From a virus: 40,264 nucleotides of DNA. Under the pieces are notes generated by a model that saw nothing but the letters and a program-made list of their open reading frames with translations, was not told the DNA's origin and ran no database searches. Positions 8,509 through 15,634 of the stretch are shown here, piece after piece. Location: IMG/VR virus record IMGVR_UViG_3300035180_004110, positions 1 to 40,264 of that record; one strand, 5' to 3'. Every line of letters starts with the position of its first letter. Position 1 is the first letter of the stretch. The position numbers and the translations under genes were made by a program.

Positions 8509-8870
8509 TGAAAAGGGAGCGCCTATTAGTTTCTTTCAGTGGGGGAAGAACATCAGCCTTTATGCTGTATTGGATATTGAATAACTGGTATGATGGTAAT
8601 TGCGATAACTGTTGGAAGAAAAACTATAACCTGTTAATCCGGAATGCTAAAAGACGTCCTGAGTCTTATTTGTGGTGGCAGGATATGACAAAGAAGTACG
8701 GCCATCTTAATCCGCGAAATTTGAGGCTCAAGCCTCCGTTTAATTTTTATAGAGGAAACAAGTCTCCAATTGATATTATTGAGATGGCAAGAAATGGAAT
8801 TAGTAATAGCGAGATCGAAGCACTTATGTCAGGTACTGGCCATTGCGGAGAGACTTGTGAGGCTTTTTAA
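8505..8870 (+). pseudogene. PAPS-reductase/ATP-pyrophosphatase-like protein with internal deletion
   Basis: The 121-residue product starts with LLVSFSGGRTSAFM, whose SGGRTS (12-17) is the PP-loop of the PAPS reductase/adenine-nucleotide hydrolase fold. Directly after about residue 30 it jumps to GNCDNCWKK (31-39), a motif that in full-length phage relatives sits after a further stretch of roughly 100 residues. Paired cysteines (33/36 and 114/118) remain. The central part of the fold is therefore missing, while the frame is kept, so this reads as an in-frame deletion or a reduced variant. Base composition is more A+T-rich than in its neighbours. Enzymatic activity is doubtful, and the annotation as a pseudogene is my judgement. 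Confidence 0.6.
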
Positions 8871-8889
8871 AATCAGTAAATTAGCAGCA

Positions 8890-9114
8890 ATGAAAGAAGG
8901 TCCAGCATTCACCCTCAGCGGTGATATCATCACAGAAACAAAGACCGGCAGCACTGGCCGCGTCGTTAAAGCATTTGGAAATAATCCCGGTCCATTCCAG
9001 AGTGTCAAGGTCGATCAGGTAGAGTACAAAGGGAAGCCGGGTAAAGAGCAGGTGCTTTATAGCCGCATGGCTAATTGGTATTTCTATAGCGGATCCAAAA
9101 CCGAAACGAAGTAA
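8890..9114 (+). CDS. Small hypothetical protein, last gene of the early operon
   Basis: The product has 74 residues, is probably beta-rich, and shows SGDIITETKTGSTGRVVKAF and a K/G-rich middle. ATG at 8890 is preferred to an in-frame ATG at 8770 buried in the previous gene. It is followed 6 bases after its stop by a strong terminator, so it closes the rightward early unit. No family is recognised. Confidence 0.55.
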   Translation: MKEGPAFTLSGDIITETKTGSTGRVVKAFGNNPGPFQSVKVDQVEYKGKPGKEQVLYSRMANWYFYSGSKTETK

Positions 9115-9120
9115 AATAAG

Positions 9121-9161
9121 AATCCCCCTGCAACGAGCGTATACAGGGGGATTTCTTTTTT
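9121..9161. terminator. Strong bidirectional rho-independent terminator
   Basis: AATCCCCCTG (9121-9130) pairs perfectly with CAGGGGGATT (9144-9153), followed on the + strand by a T-rich tail to 9161. On the - strand the same stem is followed by TTCTTATTTT. It therefore separates the rightward early operon from the convergent secreted-protein gene ending at 9175. Confidence 0.9.
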
Positions 9162-9174
9162 CAATCTATGCGAC

Positions 9175-9516
9175 TCAGCAACTACTTCGCGCGTAGAAAG
9201 CATCCACAGCCTTGACATACGGCGCGGAGTAGATAGGGTCGATCACATCCACATGGGTCCAGCTTCTCAGCGGAGCATCATAGATGATCATCGGCATCTT
9301 ATCGATGCATACGATCGTCAGCAATGTCAGACCTGACGGTCCGGCGCCATTCGCCACGATCTGGATCTGTGGGCTAGTGGTACCGAGTGCTGTGAGATAG
9401 GGGCATTCTTTCTTTGTCGGTTCCTTCACATCCCCATGCCGGTAGGATGCAGTAGCGGAAACGCTTACTGTGAAAGCAAAAGCTGTCAACAGTAAGATGT
9501 GCTTAAATTGTTTCAT
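9175..9516 (-). CDS. Small secreted hypothetical protein, candidate moron
   Basis: The 113-residue product begins with a typical signal peptide (KQFKHILLLTAFAFTVSVSA, cleavage after about residue 22). The mature part is about 90 residues with cysteines at 38, 69 and 113 and no recognised domain. It is transcribed against its neighbours. A TAGCTTTG box (9521-9528, minus strand) sits exactly four bases before the ATG, a match to the Bacteroidota -7 box, though no clear -33 TTTG is seen. It shares the terminator at 9121-9161. An isolated, opposite-strand exported protein in a phage suggests a lysogenic-conversion gene. Confidence 0.65.
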   Translation of the reverse strand: MKQFKHILLLTAFAFTVSVSATASYRHGDVKEPTKKECPYLTALGTTSPQIQIVANGAGPSGLTLLTIVCIDKMPMIIYDAPLRSWTHVDVIDPIYSAPYVKAVDAFYARSSC

Positions 9517-9579
9517 GCATCAAAGCTATAAATGATTCCGATAAAGATTCTATTAGGAACTTTTATTTATATTCGGCAC

Positions 9580-10113
9580 ATGCTTCAGCCGCATGTTATC
9601 CTACCTTGCAAACCGCGTGTTCTCCAGTACCTGGTCAACAAATATCCTCACTCGATAGTAGCTCCGACATCCCGTGTTGTCGAGCTGCCGGTGCGGGATC
9701 CCTATCTTCTCCTGATCTATAATTTTCTCGAACGCGGCACAGCTCGCAACGATATGATGCACTCCCTGCAGCACTATACATCAGAGGCTCGTATCCCCAT
9801 CATGTACGAGTCATACGAGCGCTACGGCATGGAGCTGAGCAAAGATGCCATCGTAGCAGTCAATAACCGTATCGAAGAGGTGATAGAGGATCAGCTCGAT
9901 ATGGTATTGCAGTTCTATACCAGCCTTGGCTATGAGCTGAAAGATGCCGTGCAGATCTTTCGACGCGCGTACAACTTCACAGAGGAATCATACACCACAG
10001 ATGCCATCGCTAAACACTGGCAGAGACACACCCGTCAGTCGGTCACAGTGCACAATATTATTGGCAAAACTGTCCGGTTAAACAGATTTGCAAAAAATGA
10101 CGGCATACAGTGA
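9580..10113 (+). CDS. Conserved Bacteroidota phage protein, candidate late regulator
   Basis: I take the ATG at 9580 (177 residues), because a TATATTCG box at 9568-9575 ends four bases before it, as at other starts in this window. An in-frame ATG at 9532 would add 16 residues. The sequence starts with a CKPRVLQYLVNKYP segment and has PVRDPYLLLIYNFLERG, then a helical C-terminus (GYELKDAVQIFRRAYNFTEE and AKHWQRH) that could hold a helix-turn-helix. I associate this general layout with small proteins of unknown role in Bacteroidota phages. It stands alone between the early and late operons, and a late promoter follows about 100 bases later. Transcription activator is an inference from position. 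Confidence 0.55.
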   Translation: MLQPHVILPCKPRVLQYLVNKYPHSIVAPTSRVVELPVRDPYLLLIYNFLERGTARNDMMHSLQHYTSEARIPIMYESYERYGMELSKDAIVAVNNRIEEVIEDQLDMVLQFYTSLGYELKDAVQIFRRAYNFTEESYTTDAIAKHWQRHTRQSVTVHNIIGKTVRLNRFAKNDGIQ

Positions 10114-10201
10114 TGTGATCCTATTGCTATCACATAGTTTCACGCACTTTTATATTTCCAAATCCACAGTTTTATTGATGCTGCATATACATGGTATGTG
10201 C
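10113..10201. other. Two inverted repeats upstream of the first late promoter
   Basis: ATGTGAT (10113-10119) pairs with ATCACAT (10129-10135), directly after the stop of the preceding gene. GCATATAC (about 10183) pairs with GTATGTGC (ending about 10201) across an ATG spacer. The first may be a weak terminator. The second lies 18 bases before the CTGTCCTTT element and could be an operator. Neither has a long T-run. Confidence 0.3.
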
Positions 10202-10218
10202 TTCATTGCTTGATTTCA

Positions 10219-10255
10219 CTGTCCTTTCTACGGGCTTGTTCCGGTTGCACCTTTG
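10219..10255 (+). promoter_or_regulatory. Phage late promoter A (protease-capsid operon)
   Basis: CTGTCCTTT at 10219-10227 is followed after the shared fixed spacing by a TTTG box at 10252-10255 (CACCTTTG, fitting nAnnTTTG). The distance from the end of the first element to the start of TTTG is 25, the same as in four other copies. The predicted start point leaves a leader of about 15 nucleotides before the ATG at 10275. It also shows that the in-frame ATG at 10191 cannot be the used start. Confidence 0.75.
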
Positions 10256-10274
10256 TGTCACTAAAGCGCAAGCA

Positions 10275-11516
10275 ATGCCTAAAACATCAGAAGTAAAATT
10301 ATATGCATTCATCGGTCAGGCTAAGAATGGCTATGACAAAGCTCCCTATATGACAGGAGCGCAGGTAGATGCTATGATCTCTGCCGCAAATGCAGATCCT
10401 GAGACAGATGAAGTATTGTTTAGCGTGAATAGCGGAGGCGGTGACGTGATGCAGGGCAATATCATAATCAGCTCACTGCAGAAATGCACCAAGCCGACTA
10501 CGGCCGTGATAGATGGCTTCGCCGCTTCTATGGGATACTTCGTATGTCTCGGTGCCAATAAGATCCTCGCTTCTAAGAATGCAATGATCATGCCTCACGG
10601 TGTGCAAAGCGCAATCTCGGGATCTGTGCAGGAGATCGAGGCTCATGTAGAGGTTGTCAAAAAATTCAATCAGTCGATGGCTACGCTGCTCACAGCACGT
10701 ACCGGCCTGACTGAAGATGAAGTGATCGCAAAGTATCTCAGCGCAGATACCTGGCTCACCGCTCAGGAAGCTCTCGAACTGAAACTCTTAGACGGTATCA
10801 CCGACTACGAGTCTGATATGGTAGATATGCCGGTAGCCAGCATGAGCTATGGTGAATTCTACGCAGCATACAGCGCCAAACTCTCTGAAGAGCCTGCTGA
10901 GGATTGGTTTGCTAAGATGACTGCAAAGGTCGGTGCCTACTTTGGCATAGCACCCAAGGCAGCAAAGCCAACAGCAATAGTGGTAGAACTCTCCGATAGC
11001 GAAGAGTACTCCCTGCAGAGCATCATAAACTATCTCTCCTATGCCAATGAGTGTGCTGACTATGTATGTGATCAGACCAGCAATCCGGCTCTGAAAGAAC
11101 TGGCAAAGAAGGTCCTGAGCGCTACATCACAGTTCATCATTGACTCTACTGTCATGCTCTACACAGAGGAGAGCGCCGACGCATCCGGAATGGAGGCTCG
11201 TGTCAAGACGATCCGTGCAGACTTCGCAGCTAAGCAGACCGGTACCATCATGGCTGCCATCAAGTCGGATATCGACAGCCAGGTATCAGCAGTCGCTGAG
11301 CCGCTGAAAGCTCAGCTGGCAGAGATTACCCTGAAGTATAATGCTGTGAAAGATCTGCCGGCGGCAACAGCATCGGGTATCAAAACCCAGGTGATACTGA
11401 GTAAGAATCCGGTAATCAAGGCTATCGATGAAAATACAAGCCTGACAGAGGATGGCAAAGTGCTGGCCAAACTCAACACATTCGATTTCGCCACAGCCAG
11501 AGTAGACAATAATTAA
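10275..11516 (+). CDS. ClpP/S14-like head maturation protease with C-terminal extension
   Basis: The 413-residue protein has a ClpP-like fold in its first 180 residues: VNSGGGD at 51-57 (oxyanion-hole glycines), GFAASMG with catalytic Ser85, and IMPHG with His108. D158 in SADTWLTAQEALE matches the position of the third catalytic residue of phage ClpP-like proteases. The remaining 230 residues are alanine- and lysine-rich and helical. They may act as the scaffold during head assembly, as in fused protease-scaffold proteins. It cleaves capsid precursor and itself in relatives. The start at 10275 is set by the promoter at 10219-10255. The capsid gene follows after 25 bases. Confidence 0.85.
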   Translation: MPKTSEVKLYAFIGQAKNGYDKAPYMTGAQVDAMISAANADPETDEVLFSVNSGGGDVMQGNIIISSLQKCTKPTTAVIDGFAASMGYFVCLGANKILASKNAMIMPHGVQSAISGSVQEIEAHVEVVKKFNQSMATLLTARTGLTEDEVIAKYLSADTWLTAQEALELKLLDGITDYESDMVDMPVASMSYGEFYAAYSAKLSEEPAEDWFAKMTAKVGAYFGIAPKAAKPTAIVVELSDSEEYSLQSIINYLSYANECADYVCDQTSNPALKELAKKVLSATSQFIIDSTVMLYTEESADASGMEARVKTIRADFAAKQTGTIMAAIKSDIDSQVSAVAEPLKAQLAEITLKYNAVKDLPAATASGIKTQVILSKNPVIKAIDENTSLTEDGKVLAKLNTFDFATARVDNN

Positions 11517-11541
11517 TTATCAATTTTTTAAATAAAAGACT

Positions 11542-12477
11542 ATGCCATCAGTAGACGTTTCCCAGTTAGCCTCCTTTGCGTACAAATACCAGAAGGAGAT
11601 CATTACTCAGGTTTACCTGAAGCTCGAAAACCAAGGGCTCACCGTCATAGAGGACGTATCTGTCTCTATGAAGTTCCCGAAATTCGTAGTCGGTAATACG
11701 CTGCAAAAGTACAACAGTACTTTCACCGGCTCCGGTACGATCGTATTCAGCGACAGGGAGCTGATCGTACATGACGCTAAAGCTGAGTACAGCATAGACT
11801 CGTATGCTTTCGAAAGCTCCTACCTGCGTCTCAATCGCAAGGATGCGACGCTGATCGAGATCCCGTATGAGAACTACTTCTGGCAGAAGATCGTCGAGAA
11901 GCTGGCCGATGAGATCGTGAAGTCCGTGATCTGGAGCGGTGACACTACCGATACCTCCGGCAACCTCGCACTGAGGATCACAGACGGATTCGCTAAGATG
12001 ATCGCCGCTGCAGTCACTGCCGGTAGCGTGACTCCGATCGTGACCGGGACACCTACCAGCTCAAACGCTGTAGCAAAATTTGAGCTGCTCTATACCTCAG
12101 CTATGGCTACCTATCCTGCACTGGATGGTGCTGAGGACCTCACCATCTACGCGTCTAAAACGCAGGTGAGAAACTACATCATCAACTACAGGAGTCAATT
12201 CCCATATGACCCGAACATCTATTCCAATGGCGAAAAGGATCTCGATCTGAAGATCGCCAATGGAAAGTGTAAGATCATGGGTGTGGACTGGCTGGCAGGT
12301 AGCAATAAGCTCATCCTGACTCCACAGCTGAACCTCAAGTTCGGTACGAACAAGATGAGCGATATGAACGCTATCCGCATCGTAGAGAAGGAATGGACTC
12401 AGAACGTCGGTATCCGTTTCGTGATGGGCCTCCAGATCGCAGACACAGAAGTACTCTTCGTAAACGACGCAACATAG
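11542..12477 (+). CDS. Major capsid protein
   Basis: The 311-residue product follows the head protease, the usual position of the major capsid protein. It shows features of the HK97 fold: a charged N-terminal helix, a long beta-rich region (FTGSGTIVFSDRELIVHDAK), the E-loop-like and spine-helix-like segment (NYFWQKIVEKLADEIVKSVI) and a C-terminal strand series ending RIVEKEWTQNVGIRFVMGLQ. No clear N-terminal scaffold is present, consistent with the extension on the preceding protease. I infer capsid function from position, length and fold pattern rather than from a diagnostic motif. A hairpin with a short T-run follows (12502-12522). Confidence 0.8.
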   Translation: MPSVDVSQLASFAYKYQKEIITQVYLKLENQGLTVIEDVSVSMKFPKFVVGNTLQKYNSTFTGSGTIVFSDRELIVHDAKAEYSIDSYAFESSYLRLNRKDATLIEIPYENYFWQKIVEKLADEIVKSVIWSGDTTDTSGNLALRITDGFAKMIAAAVTAGSVTPIVTGTPTSSNAVAKFELLYTSAMATYPALDGAEDLTIYASKTQVRNYIINYRSQFPYDPNIYSNGEKDLDLKIANGKCKIMGVDWLAGSNKLILTPQLNLKFGTNKMSDMNAIRIVEKEWTQNVGIRFVMGLQIADTEVLFVNDAT

Positions 12478-12491
12478 TCACCTACTCACAT

Positions 12492-12527
12492 AACCTCTTT
12501 GCCCCGCTTCGTGCGGGGTTTTGAGGT
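12492..12527 (+). terminator. Hairpin after the capsid gene, probably partial terminator
   Basis: CCCCGC (12502-12507) pairs with GCGGGG (12513-12518) around TTCGT, followed by TTTT. Flanking ACCTC and GAGGT can extend the stem across the T-run. The T-run is short, so it may only reduce transcription into the following genes, giving extra capsid mRNA. No promoter was seen downstream before 13996. Confidence 0.6.
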
Positions 12528-12559
12528 ACAGAAAGTCAACACTAAAAAAGCAATCAGCC

Positions 12560-12952
12560 ATGGGAGAGATCAAGCCAATCAGCACACCGGAGACTACATT
12601 CAAAGTAGATGGAGCGAACTACAGGTTCCTCATTCCTCAATTCTATCATGGTACTGTCATCACTGCTGAGGAGGCACTGGACAATCCTGCGCTGCTCAAG
12701 GAGCTCGTGGATATCCATCGCAAGGCCGAAGATAAACCCGAAGTCGGTGACGGCCTCCTGCAGCTCGTAGAGGTAGAAGATGAAGATGCAGGTAGTACTA
12801 CCAAACTCGCACCATGGCAGACCGTAGTTAAGTCTATCCAGGATGCAGCTACCGTGGATGAGGTCAATGCACTGACTGTCGGTGATAACCGCAAATCAGT
12901 CACAGATGCAGCTACTGCGCGCATCGCGATCATCAATAAAGCAGGTAAGTAA
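12560..12952 (+). CDS. Small head/tail-region protein with RKxVTDAAT C-terminal module
   Basis: The product has 130 residues from the ATG at 12560; a TTG 13 codons upstream is rejected because it lies in the hairpin region after the capsid gene. Residues about 87-126 (SIQDAATVDEVNALTVGDNR, then KSVTDAATARIAI) form a small helical module. The same module is found in the protein at 13591 (KIAAATTAEEVTAIVGTDTR, then KTVTDAATTKIAS). The N-terminal part has YRFLIPQF. Function unknown; a minor structural protein is likely from position. Confidence 0.6.
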   Translation: MGEIKPISTPETTFKVDGANYRFLIPQFYHGTVITAEEALDNPALLKELVDIHRKAEDKPEVGDGLLQLVEVEDEDAGSTTKLAPWQTVVKSIQDAATVDEVNALTVGDNRKSVTDAATARIAIINKAGK

Positions 12953-12996
12953 TTTTCGTCACTGGCAAACAAGCAGCAAAGCAAATTTTCGTCACT
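12951..12996 (+). repeat. 13-bp direct repeat AATTTTCGTCACT
   Basis: AATTTTCGTCACT occurs at 12951-12963 and again at 12984-12996. The first copy overlaps the stop of the preceding gene and the second lies 20 bases before the next ATG. It may be a trace of a small tandem duplication or a paired binding site. Confidence 0.6.
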
Positions 12997-13016
12997 CGTT
13001 ATAAATTCTTTTTACC

Positions 13017-13529
13017 ATGGGTCCATACAACACACTCACCAAGCCGCTCAATCACTTCCCTGGATTGTCCGACTTCTTTTTCTGCGAACTGTCTCAGTTT
13101 GATGTGATCGCAGATGTCGCTACTCCGGGAGCACAGACGATCAGCGATACACACACATTCCTGACCGGTGAAGGCTTCAAGAAAGCATTTATCATACCTG
13201 AGAAGCATACAGGTAAGGCCAGTACTGCCGGTACGCTCGGTAGCCAGACTCTGAAAAACGAGTTTGAGGTATTCATACCTGGTATCGATGACGCGACGCT
13301 GACCTTCATCAAGAATGCGCTGAACGATGTCTTCATCACCATCCACACGGATGCTGACTGTGACAATCCTCAGAAGTATCAGCTCGGTAATGCATGCCGT
13401 GGTGTACGTATGACCTGTGATCTGACCATCGGTACATTCGAACCTACCGGTGACAAGGGCTTCACATGTAAGTTCACATGGGCTGGTATCCCGTACATCT
13501 ACGATGGTGCGGTGACACTGAAGGTCTAG
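13017..13529 (+). CDS. Structural protein, possible tail tube protein (paralogue 1)
   Basis: The 170-residue product is beta-rich and has a close paralogue at 31027-31563; by eye about two thirds of positions are identical. Shared blocks include PGLS-FFF-ELS, AEKHTGKASTAG-like, GSQTLK, EVFIPGID, FIKNALND, GNACRG-RMTCD and IGTFEPTG-KGFTCKFTWAGI. The strong conservation and length fit a repeating structural subunit such as a tail tube or decoration protein. The sequence itself does not decide which. It lies between two small proteins that share a C-terminal module. Confidence 0.62.
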   Translation: MGPYNTLTKPLNHFPGLSDFFFCELSQFDVIADVATPGAQTISDTHTFLTGEGFKKAFIIPEKHTGKASTAGTLGSQTLKNEFEVFIPGIDDATLTFIKNALNDVFITIHTDADCDNPQKYQLGNACRGVRMTCDLTIGTFEPTGDKGFTCKFTWAGIPYIYDGAVTLKV

Positions 13530-13590
13530 TGACCAGGCTCGGATGAGCCCGAAGAGATAACGATTTTTAAACGTCAAAATATTTTTTGCT

Positions 13591-13935
13591 ATGGCACTCA
13601 ATCCCGAAGTAGGCGCAGCTTACAACCTTGGTTCTAAATTCGATGCAGATGATCAGCGCCCGATGATATTCCCGGGTCTGAACGGTCGCAGGACGCTGGC
13701 TCAGTTCACAGTAGCTGATATTCAGAAGCTCCATGCCAAAGGTCAGGCTAAGGACATCTTCATTCTGAAGGTGCCGGTGATCAATGTACCTGCTCCGCCT
13801 CCTACTATCCAGGAGCAGCTCACTAAGATCGCAGCTGCTACTACTGCAGAAGAGGTGACAGCTATCGTCGGCACAGATACCCGCAAGACGGTCACTGATG
13901 CTGCCACTACCAAGATCGCATCATTCAGCAAATAA
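13591..13935 (+). CDS. Small structural-region protein with RKxVTDAAT C-terminal module
   Basis: The product has 114 residues. The N-terminal half contains PMIFPGLNGRRTLAQFTVAD and a strand DIFILKVPVI. A proline linker (VPAPPPT) follows, then the helical module KIAAATTAEEVTAIVGTDTR, KTVTDAATTKIAS. The same module ends the protein at 12560. Both flank the possible tail tube gene, so the three probably work together in the virion. A strong terminator follows 25 bases after the stop. Confidence 0.6.
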   Translation: MALNPEVGAAYNLGSKFDADDQRPMIFPGLNGRRTLAQFTVADIQKLHAKGQAKDIFILKVPVINVPAPPPTIQEQLTKIAAATTAEEVTAIVGTDTRKTVTDAATTKIASFSK

Positions 13936-13960
13936 CTCTTTTAGGGTTGAAAGGAAAAGC

Positions 13961-13988
13961 AAAAGCCCCTGTGATAGGGGCTTTTGTG
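13961..13988 (+). terminator. Rho-independent terminator of the protease-capsid operon
   Basis: AAAAGCCCCT (13961-13970) pairs perfectly with AGGGGCTTTT (13976-13985) around GTGAT. The run of T at the end of the stem completes a classical terminator. Late promoter B begins 8 bases later. Confidence 0.9.
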
Positions 13989-13995
13989 TTAGGTA

Positions 13996-14032
13996 CTGTC
14001 CTTTCTGCCGGCACTGGTCCGCTATACATTTG
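13996..14032 (+). promoter_or_regulatory. Phage late promoter B (portal-lysis operon)
   Basis: CTGTCCTTT lies at 13996-14004 and TACATTTG at 14025-14032, a perfect TAnnTTTG box, with the common 25-base step. The ATG at 14037 follows the box by four bases. The element directly follows the terminator at 13961-13988, so it starts a new transcription unit. Confidence 0.8.
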
Positions 14033-14036
14033 ACAC

Positions 14037-14318
14037 ATGGTTAAGCATAAAAACATGATGACAACAATTAATGCCGGAGTAGCATTCGATTGTCAGTATG
14101 TCAAGCATAGCAGCGGTGAGATCCGTGAGTTCGCACAGATGCGCAAACTCACTCATGGCCCTAAGCAGTCGCTCTACTCAGCAGCCGGATCCAAAGCGAA
14201 AAGAAGAGTCGGAACCAACTATACTTCACTGACTCCTTTCGTCTGTCAGGATGGATCAGTAGTCGAGCTATACACACGTTTATTTATCAAGTTCAATGGA
14301 GAGGACGTATCACTATGA
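14037..14318 (+). CDS. Small hypothetical protein upstream of the portal gene
   Basis: The product has 93 residues from ATG 14037. ATGs at 14055 and 14058 are alternatives if the mRNA starts later. I keep 14037 because it lies four bases after the TTTG box, as in other genes here. The protein is probably beta-rich and basic (SAAGSKAKRRVG). No family is recognised. It overlaps the portal gene by 4 bases (ATGA), so it is coupled to it, and may be a minor head or connector protein. Confidence 0.58.
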   Translation: MVKHKNMMTTINAGVAFDCQYVKHSSGEIREFAQMRKLTHGPKQSLYSAAGSKAKRRVGTNYTSLTPFVCQDGSVVELYTRLFIKFNGEDVSL

Positions 14319-15634
14319 TAGAGCAGATAGGAGACAATGAGGTTTATATCAGCGTAGATACCCGTAGCTTCTTTGCTAAGGCTACAAAGGTAAAGGAGAT
14401 ACCTAAGCCATCGCCGGTACTGACACGCCGCTATATGTCCGGCCGTCCGTGGATGCCCTGGTCCGATGACAATCTCTATCCGGTCACGCTCCAGAACCTG
14501 CTCAATAAATCACCTGAGGCTGAGGTCTGCCTTGATATCCTCAATAGCTATACATACGGCAACGGCCTCGGAGTATTTGATACATCCGAGGTAAATGGCA
14601 AAAAGGCGAAGATACCCGTCTACGATGCGAAACAGCAAGCATGGCTCCGTCAGATCAATGCCTTTGACTATTGTGTCAAAGCCATTACGGACTACTGGCA
14701 GCTCGGTAACTTCTTCCCTCAGTTCATCCCCTCACTGGATCGTAAGACGATCGCTAATGTCCGCATCTTTGATGCGCCCTTTGTCCGTCTGCAGAGATGG
14801 GGTGAGGAGACCTGTGGTATCAATAATGCATACATCTCCGGAGCCTGGCATACACTGCCGATAGATCAGTACATCACCGTAGTACCTTTCACGGATAAAT
14901 GGAATGCAGCTGAGGCTATCGCTACCAGCTCCACGCCACGGTTTATGTATCAGGGCTACAGGTATACACCCGGAGAGCAGTTCTATCATCGTCAGCCATG
15001 GCATGCGATGGTAGACAATGGTACGATGGATATAGCCGGTAAGCTGCCATCTATCCGGAAGCGGATGATCGACAACTCTATGTTCATCAAATATCACGTA
15101 GAGATCGAGCAGGACTATTGGGCTATCATGTACGGAGCTAAATGGCCATCAGATCCTAAAGAGCAGAGAGTGCTGAAGATGGCATTCTACGAAGAGATCG
15201 AAAAGAAACTCACGGGATCTGCCAATGCATTCAAATCCGTATTCAGTGAGAAAACTACTGATGTCCGCACCGGTAATACCCGAAATCTGATCTCTATCAA
15301 GAAGATCGAAACCGATGCCGGCAAGGATGCCGCGTTCTGGTCTGATATCATGGCCAGTACCGCGCAGATCTTCGTCGGTATGGCGGTCCCGCCGCCGCTG
15401 GTCGGCCCCGTGCTCAGCGATGCGAAGAGTCAGGGAGGAGGAAGCGATATCGCAGAGAGTCAGAATGCGCTCATCTCCCGCCTCAAGATACACCGGGCTA
15501 ATATCCTGGAGCCGCTTGACTTCGCCATGCGCTACAGCGGCCTCCTGTCACCTACACAGACACTTGAGTTCGAAGATACATTGCTCACCACGCTGGATGT
15601 CAACCCTACCGGCCAACAAAAAGTAGTAACCTGA
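14315..15634 (+). CDS. Portal protein
   Basis: The 439-residue product has the composition and layout of a phage portal: an N-terminal arm, a mixed stem and clip region, then the C-terminal pattern VPPPLVGPVLSDAKSQGGGS followed by IAESQNALISRLKIHRANI and LEPLDFAM. The proline/glycine loop followed by a long helix is typical of portal wing and crown helices. Portals form the dodecameric ring at the head vertex, through which the terminase packages DNA. It shares one base with the next gene (TGATG). The order portal after capsid, with terminase elsewhere, is unusual. Confidence 0.8.
   Translation: MIEQIGDNEVYISVDTRSFFAKATKVKEIPKPSPVLTRRYMSGRPWMPWSDDNLYPVTLQNLLNKSPEAEVCLDILNSYTYGNGLGVFDTSEVNGKKAKIPVYDAKQQAWLRQINAFDYCVKAITDYWQLGNFFPQFIPSLDRKTIANVRIFDAPFVRLQRWGEETCGINNAYISGAWHTLPIDQYITVVPFTDKWNAAEAIATSSTPRFMYQGYRYTPGEQFYHRQPWHAMVDNGTMDIAGKLPSIRKRMIDNSMFIKYHVEIEQDYWAIMYGAKWPSDPKEQRVLKMAFYEEIEKKLTGSANAFKSVFSEKTTDVRTGNTRNLISIKKIETDAGKDAAFWSDIMASTAQIFVGMAVPPPLVGPVLSDAKSQGGGSDIAESQNALISRLKIHRANILEPLDFAMRYSGLLSPTQTLEFEDTLLTTLDVNPTGQQKVVT

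Noticed and set aside
10113-10135. TGTGA/TCACA inverted repeat as a CRP-type operator
   Set aside because: The half-sites are 11 bases apart instead of 6, so the spacing does not fit. It is more likely a weak hairpin.
12999-13601. 200-residue minus-strand frame opposite the structural paralogue
   Set aside because: The plus-strand protein has a clear paralogue at 31027; the antisense frame has none.
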